Shown here: piece after piece, positions 60,656 through 64,000 of the stretch
Position numbering within the stretch: the first letter of the stretch is position 1
How the letters are laid out: each line of letters opens with the position of its first letter
Source of the DNA: Gaoshiqia sp050178015
GTDB lineage: Bacteria; Bacteroidota; Bacteroidia; Bacteroidales; Prolixibacteraceae
NCBI GenBank assembly: GCA_050178015.1
Contig: JBFXGM010000001.1
Location: 179,206 to 243,205 of the forward strand
Length of the DNA stretch: 64,000 nucleotides
Direction: 5' to 3'
The notes under the pieces: model-generated
Database searches by the model: none
What the model was told of the DNA's origin: nothing
The model's input: only the letters and a program-made list of their open reading frames with translations
Program-made: the position numbers and the translations under genes

Positions 60656-61669
60656 ATGGTCGAAAACTCCAGAATCAATTCCGAATCAGAAGTCCCGCTG
60701 TACAAACAGGTGGAAGATTTGATTATTTCGGACATTGAATCCGGAATTTTTAAACAGGGACAGCGGATCCCGTCCATCAACGAAACCAGCGAAGAGCTGC
60801 TGCTTTCGCGCGACACAGTGGAGAAAGCCTATGTTCATCTGCGTAAAAAAGGCATCATTTCGTCGGTCCGCGGCAAAGGCTATTACGTCAATAAAACCGA
60901 TGTGGGCAAAAAGCTGAAAATTTGCCTGGTGTTCAACAAGCTCAGCAACTACAAACGAAGCCTGTACAACTCATTTGTACAAACGCTTGGTCCCAAAGCC
61001 AGCGTGGACGTGTTCATTTATCATTACGACCTTGCCGAGTTCGAAGACATCATCGACAACAACCTCACCCACTACGATTATTTTGTGATTTTGCCCCACT
61101 TCCGGAACGAAAATGCTGACATTGGCAGGGTCATCAAAAAAATACCGACTGAAAAAGTGTTGATTGTTGACCGGTACCTGGATGAGCTGAAAAACTATCC
61201 GGTAGTTTATCAGGAATACGACAAGGACATCCAGGACGCGCTTGCGCAGGCGCTGGACTTATTACGAAAATATGACCGGCTGAACCTGGTTTTTCCGGCC
61301 AACGAATATTATTCACCCTATATCCGGAAAGGCTTCGCCGTTTTTTGCCATGTACACGAGTTTGATTACCGCATCATCGATACACTGGACGAAACTAACA
61401 TTTGCCGCAAAGAAGCTTATATTATCATCTCAGACAATGATTTGTACAACCTCATCAAGTTCATCAAAACTGCCGGGTGGACGGCCGGCAAGGATATCGG
61501 CCTAATTTCGTACAACGAAAACCCGGTAAAAGAACTGCTTTGCGAGGGCATTTCCACCATATCGACCAACCATGACGAAATTGGACAGAAAGCAGCGGAG
61601 ATGATCCTGAAAAAAGATTTCAAGCACATAAAAAGCCCCTTTGAATTTATCCGGAGGGCTTCGCTGTAA
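60656..61669 (+). CDS. GntR-type regulator with LacI-like sensor domain
   Basis: 337 residues. The N-terminal GntR winged helix (~12-80: VPLYKQVEDLIISDIESGIFKQGQRIPSINETSEELLLSRDTVEKAYVHLRKKGIISSVRGKGYYV) is joined to a periplasmic-binding-protein-like domain (~88-330) similar to LacI sensors, ending KAAEMILKKDFKHIKSPFEFIRRASL. Such GntR-LacI hybrids in Bacteroidota often control sugar (e.g. fucose or rhamnose) genes. No such genes are adjacent here, so the target is unknown. Possible leader or sRNA upstream at 60447-60573. Confidence 0.9.
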   Translation: MVENSRINSESEVPLYKQVEDLIISDIESGIFKQGQRIPSINETSEELLLSRDTVEKAYVHLRKKGIISSVRGKGYYVNKTDVGKKLKICLVFNKLSNYKRSLYNSFVQTLGPKASVDVFIYHYDLAEFEDIIDNNLTHYDYFVILPHFRNENADIGRVIKKIPTEKVLIVDRYLDELKNYPVVYQEYDKDIQDALAQALDLLRKYDRLNLVFPANEYYSPYIRKGFAVFCHVHEFDYRIIDTLDETNICRKEAYIIISDNDLYNLIKFIKTAGWTAGKDIGLISYNENPVKELLCEGISTISTNHDEIGQKAAEMILKKDFKHIKSPFEFIRRASL

Positions 61670-61791
61670 ACAAACAAAAGTTATCAACTTCCGGTCAATT
61701 TATCAACAAAGCAGCCACTCTCATCAGATTGATTTTTATCTTGTGAGGGAAATTGCGTTTCATCATGTTAAAGCTTAAATGCATTTGTACC

Positions 61792-62250
61792 ATGTACGAG
61801 GAAAAAGAAAATCCCACGGATTCAAAAGCCGAACTAAACATTTTGATCGCTGAAGACGAAGAATACAATTACCTGTTTCTGGCCGAAGTGTTGGGCGATT
61901 ACCAGGTCAACCTGATCCGGGCTTACAACGGGAAAATGGCTGTTGACATCTGTGCAAAAGACGCAACCATTCAACTCGTTTTGATGGATATCCGCATGCC
62001 GGTAATGGATGGCTATCAGGCCACACAGCTCATAAAACAACAACGCCCTCACCTGCCGGTGATTGCCCAAACCGCTTATGCCATGGAAGCAGACCGCAGC
62101 CGTGCCCTGGAAGGCGGTTTCGACGATTACCTGTCGAAACCCCTGCGAAAAGCCGATCTACTGAAAATCATCGCCCATTATGCTCCTGAAAATTGCCCGC
62201 TAAGGGAGAAAACACCCAGCACCGTTAACGGCCGGGAAGATCGGGAGTAG
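61792..62250 (+). CDS. Single-domain response regulator
   Basis: 152 residues from ATG 61792 (MYEEKENP; starts at 61753 or 61765 are possible). CheY-like receiver: NILIAEDEEYNY (acidic pair), phospho-acceptor Asp in LVLMDIRMPVMDGYQAT, Thr in VIAQTAYAMEADRSRALEGGFDDYLSKP (Lys). There is no output domain; the C-terminal ~30 residues look unstructured. The close fit to receiver domains of hybrid kinases (MDIRMPVMDG, AQTAYA) suggests it works in a phosphorelay with a kinase elsewhere, perhaps the LytS-type one in this window. Confidence 0.87.
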   Translation: MYEEKENPTDSKAELNILIAEDEEYNYLFLAEVLGDYQVNLIRAYNGKMAVDICAKDATIQLVLMDIRMPVMDGYQATQLIKQQRPHLPVIAQTAYAMEADRSRALEGGFDDYLSKPLRKADLLKIIAHYAPENCPLREKTPSTVNGREDRE

Positions 62251-62269
62251 CCCGGGCAGTAAAAATCGG

Positions 62270-63016
62270 TTAGCAATAAATCATCTTTTTGGTCATTCCA
62301 CCATCGATTACAAAATTCTGTGCGGTGATGAAGTCGTTTTCAGGCTGAAGCAGGAACAACACCATATTGGCAATGTCTTCGGCCCTGCCTACCCGTCCGA
62401 CCGGGTGCTGCGCATGATCCTCCGCCGACAGGTGAACCGGTCGTTGCTGCGATTTCTTCTTTAAGGCTGACACTTCAATCCAGCCCGGGCTGATGGCGTT
62501 TACCCGCACATCGGGCGCCAGGCTCATGGCCAGGGCGTGGGTCAAGGCGAGCAAGCCTCCTTTGGAGGCCGAATAAGCTTCGGTGTTCGGCTCCGATTGC
62601 AACGCGCGGGTAGAGCAAAGGTTAATGATGGAACCTTTGTGTTGCCGCAGCTCGCTGGCTGCATATTTGGCACACAAAAACGGACCGGTGAGGTTGACAG
62701 CCAAAACACGCTCCCACTCGGCCACCGGCAATTCGGTTATCGGCTTGTCAATCTGCACCATCGCATTGTTTACCAGACCATCTATCCGACCAAACGTTTC
62801 GAAGGCAAACTCCAGCGCTGTTTTTACCTGAATCTCGCTGGATACATCCGTTTCCACGACGAGCAGATCTTCGGAAGGGAAAATTTCCTTCAACTCGCGA
62901 ATGGCTTCTTCGTCCACTTCGAGCACCGTTACCCGAAACCCTTTCTCCAGTAACAGCCGGGTGATCATGCGGCCAATTCCCTGACCGCCGCCGGTAACAA
63001 CAATGTTGCGTTTCAT
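62270..63016 (-). CDS. Short-chain dehydrogenase/reductase
   Basis: 248 residues from ATG 63016 (MKRNIVVTGGGQGIGRMITRLLLEKG). Classical SDR: TGGGQGIG cofactor loop, NNAMVQ, Ser in INLCSTRALQSEPNTEAYSASKGG (YxxxK) and SPGWIEVSAL. The E at the end of beta-2 (VLEVDEE) suggests NAD rather than NADP. The substrate is unknown. A longer in-frame start at 63094 adds 26 unrelated residues. Confidence 0.92.
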   Translation of the reverse strand: MKRNIVVTGGGQGIGRMITRLLLEKGFRVTVLEVDEEAIRELKEIFPSEDLLVVETDVSSEIQVKTALEFAFETFGRIDGLVNNAMVQIDKPITELPVAEWERVLAVNLTGPFLCAKYAASELRQHKGSIINLCSTRALQSEPNTEAYSASKGGLLALTHALAMSLAPDVRVNAISPGWIEVSALKKKSQQRPVHLSAEDHAQHPVGRVGRAEDIANMVLFLLQPENDFITAQNFVIDGGMTKKMIYC

Positions 63017-63105
63017 ACAATCGATTTTCAATGGTTGTCTTGTTTCAACCGTAAAGGTACAAAACCGACAGTTCTTCACGAAGAATGCCGGCAAGCCCGC
63101 AAAAA

Positions 63106-63130
63106 AAAGCCTCCGTTTTCAGGAGGCTTT
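63106..63130 (-). terminator. Terminator of the C1 peptidase gene
   Basis: AAAGCCTCC (63106-63114) pairs with GGAGGCTTT (63122-63130) around a 7-base loop; on the minus strand a T8 run follows. Confidence 0.85.
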
Positions 63131-63134
63131 CAGC

Positions 63135-64000
63135 TTATAAATTCAGTTTTTTGCGAATCGTTTTCGGAATGGCATCCTTGTGTACCATGATGCTCATGGT
63201 TTTGTATTTTACGTAAGGCTTGGAGGCATAGAAATAGCCATCATAATCATTGTAGTTGCCCCACGAGTTTTTCACCTTATAATACGGATTGCCGTTTTGG
63301 TCTTTGGCCGTACCGGTGATCAACATCCCGTGGTCATCGGTGGTTTGATAGTTGTCAAAGTCGATCTGCCGCAGCTCTTGGGTGATGAGTTTTTCTTTGC
63401 CCGGCTTGTTCAACGCATACAGCTGTTCTTCTTTTTCTTTTTCGGTGAGTTTTTCCCATTTGCCGATTTCGGCATCTGTCATGTCAGCTTTGTCAACTTC
63501 GGGAACAACAGCAATACCTTGTTTGGAGGTACTGAACCCTTTTTCGCTCACATCGGCGGCCCAGGCTACCGTATAGCCGCTTTCTATGGAATAGTCAATA
63601 ATCGCTTCGAGTTCTTCCATCGGCACGTTATATACTTCACCCCACAACCAGTTGTCGGGCACCTCAATAATAAATTTCGAATAAAACGGGTGATGGGTAT
63701 AGGAGCTGATTTGGATGTAATCGTCCATGTTCAGGCCAACGTAATCGCGGGCAAAACTTTGCGGCGTATATTCCGTGCCCTCGTACTCAAATGTTTTGGG
63801 CAACTCGCCCAGGTACGAGTTCAGCGTTCCGCGAGCAATTTCTTCCCAGGCCGTACTCAGCTTTTTATTGCGGTTTTCCACCACGGCTTTTACCTGTTCT
63901 TCCAGCAGGCGGTCCATTTCGCCATGCACATGCTTTTCTTCACCGTAATTTAAACCGTTGTAGGCCGATTCGGGCACGATGCCGTATTTTTTTATCATGG
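63135..64000 (-). CDS. Papain-like C1 peptidase, aminopeptidase C/bleomycin hydrolase type (partial)
   Basis: The reading frame enters from beyond the right edge, so the N-terminus with the catalytic Cys is missing; the first Met at 63998 is internal. Visible are YGIVPESAYNGLNYG, the long helical insertion typical of PepC/bleomycin hydrolase, the catalytic His in TTDDHGMLITGTAKDQNGNPYYKVKNSWG and the Asn in KNSWG. The family removes N-terminal residues from peptides. The C-terminus ends in KTIRKKLNL and lacks a sorting domain. Confidence 0.88.
   Translation of the reverse strand, partial: MIKKYGIVPESAYNGLNYGEEKHVHGEMDRLLEEQVKAVVENRNKKLSTAWEEIARGTLNSYLGELPKTFEYEGTEYTPQSFARDYVGLNMDDYIQISSYTHHPFYSKFIIEVPDNWLWGEVYNVPMEELEAIIDYSIESGYTVAWAADVSEKGFSTSKQGIAVVPEVDKADMTDAEIGKWEKLTEKEKEEQLYALNKPGKEKLITQELRQIDFDNYQTTDDHGMLITGTAKDQNGNPYYKVKNSWGNYNDYDGYFYASKPYVKYKTMSIMVHKDAIPKTIRKKLNL

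Noticed and set aside
63180..63953. 257-codon plus-strand open frame over the C1 peptidase
   Set aside because: Low-complexity Phe/Val-rich shadow; the minus strand holds the papain-like His and Asn motifs.
1..64000. CRISPR arrays, rRNA, tRNA, integrase or IS transposase genes
   Set aside because: None were seen. The only regular short repeats are the heptads, which have no spacers; absence of an integrase applies to this window only.

Overview
The window looks like a chromosome segment of an anaerobic or facultatively anaerobic member of the Bacteroidota (Bacteroidales/Marinilabiliales type). Evidence: several promoters with the phylum's TAnnTTTG -7 box, a glycoside hydrolase with a C-terminal type IX secretion sorting domain, a SusC-like plug segment, DUF349 and SIMPL proteins, a 2-oxoacid:ferredoxin oxidoreductase and an NrfHA nitrite reductase. 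The placement is inferred from gene content only; no rRNA or tRNA gene is visible.

Region 1 (1-6000) is accessory. After a partial Nudix hydrolase and a run of five small hairpins comes an A+T-rich block of four minus-strand genes (Fic protein, GIY-YIG/DUF4357 nuclease, MuiA-like exported protein, YdeI-like protein). Each gene is followed by a long imperfect palindrome with integron attC architecture. The short core upstream of a gene is complementary to the core just after its stop codon, as expected for mobile gene cassettes. No integrase is present in the window, so this is a candidate attC cluster lacking an integrase (CALIN). It is the most unusual structure here.

Region 2 (6000-12700) holds a nitroreductase and, on the minus strand, nrfH-nrfA-porin-ccsB-ccsA, a cytochrome c nitrite reductase operon with its cytochrome maturation genes. 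A CRP/FNR-type palindrome sits at class II activator distance upstream of nrfH.

Region 3 (12870-26330) is a plus-strand block that looks like one metabolic module. It contains a porin, two phenylacetate-CoA-ligase-like genes each followed by an ACT-domain gene, a sodium:solute symporter with a 59-residue partner, prephenate dehydratase, flavodoxin, aminotransferase, a Crp-like regulator, and a four-subunit 2-oxoacid:ferredoxin oxidoreductase. Together these could interconvert external aryl (or branched) acids, their CoA esters, 2-oxo acids and amino acids. Direction and substrate cannot be read from sequence.

Region 4 (26345-64000) is mostly core genome: a LytS-type multi-PAS histidine kinase, an outer-membrane protein, an orphan Nif11-like small protein, an exported 1-Cys peroxiredoxin, a PQQ-type propeller, a DPP III-like lipoprotein, yidC, pyrG, a DUF349 protein, Hsp20, trmD, an AddB-like nuclease, a GH5 enzyme, a giant AsmA-like protein, envelope glycosyltransferases, yicC-(four-helix-bundle insertion)-gmk-nadD, a candidate small RNA, a GntR/LacI regulator, a response regulator, an SDR and a partial C1 peptidase. 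AAAAGnn/TTTTGnn heptad tracts recur at four intergenic places.
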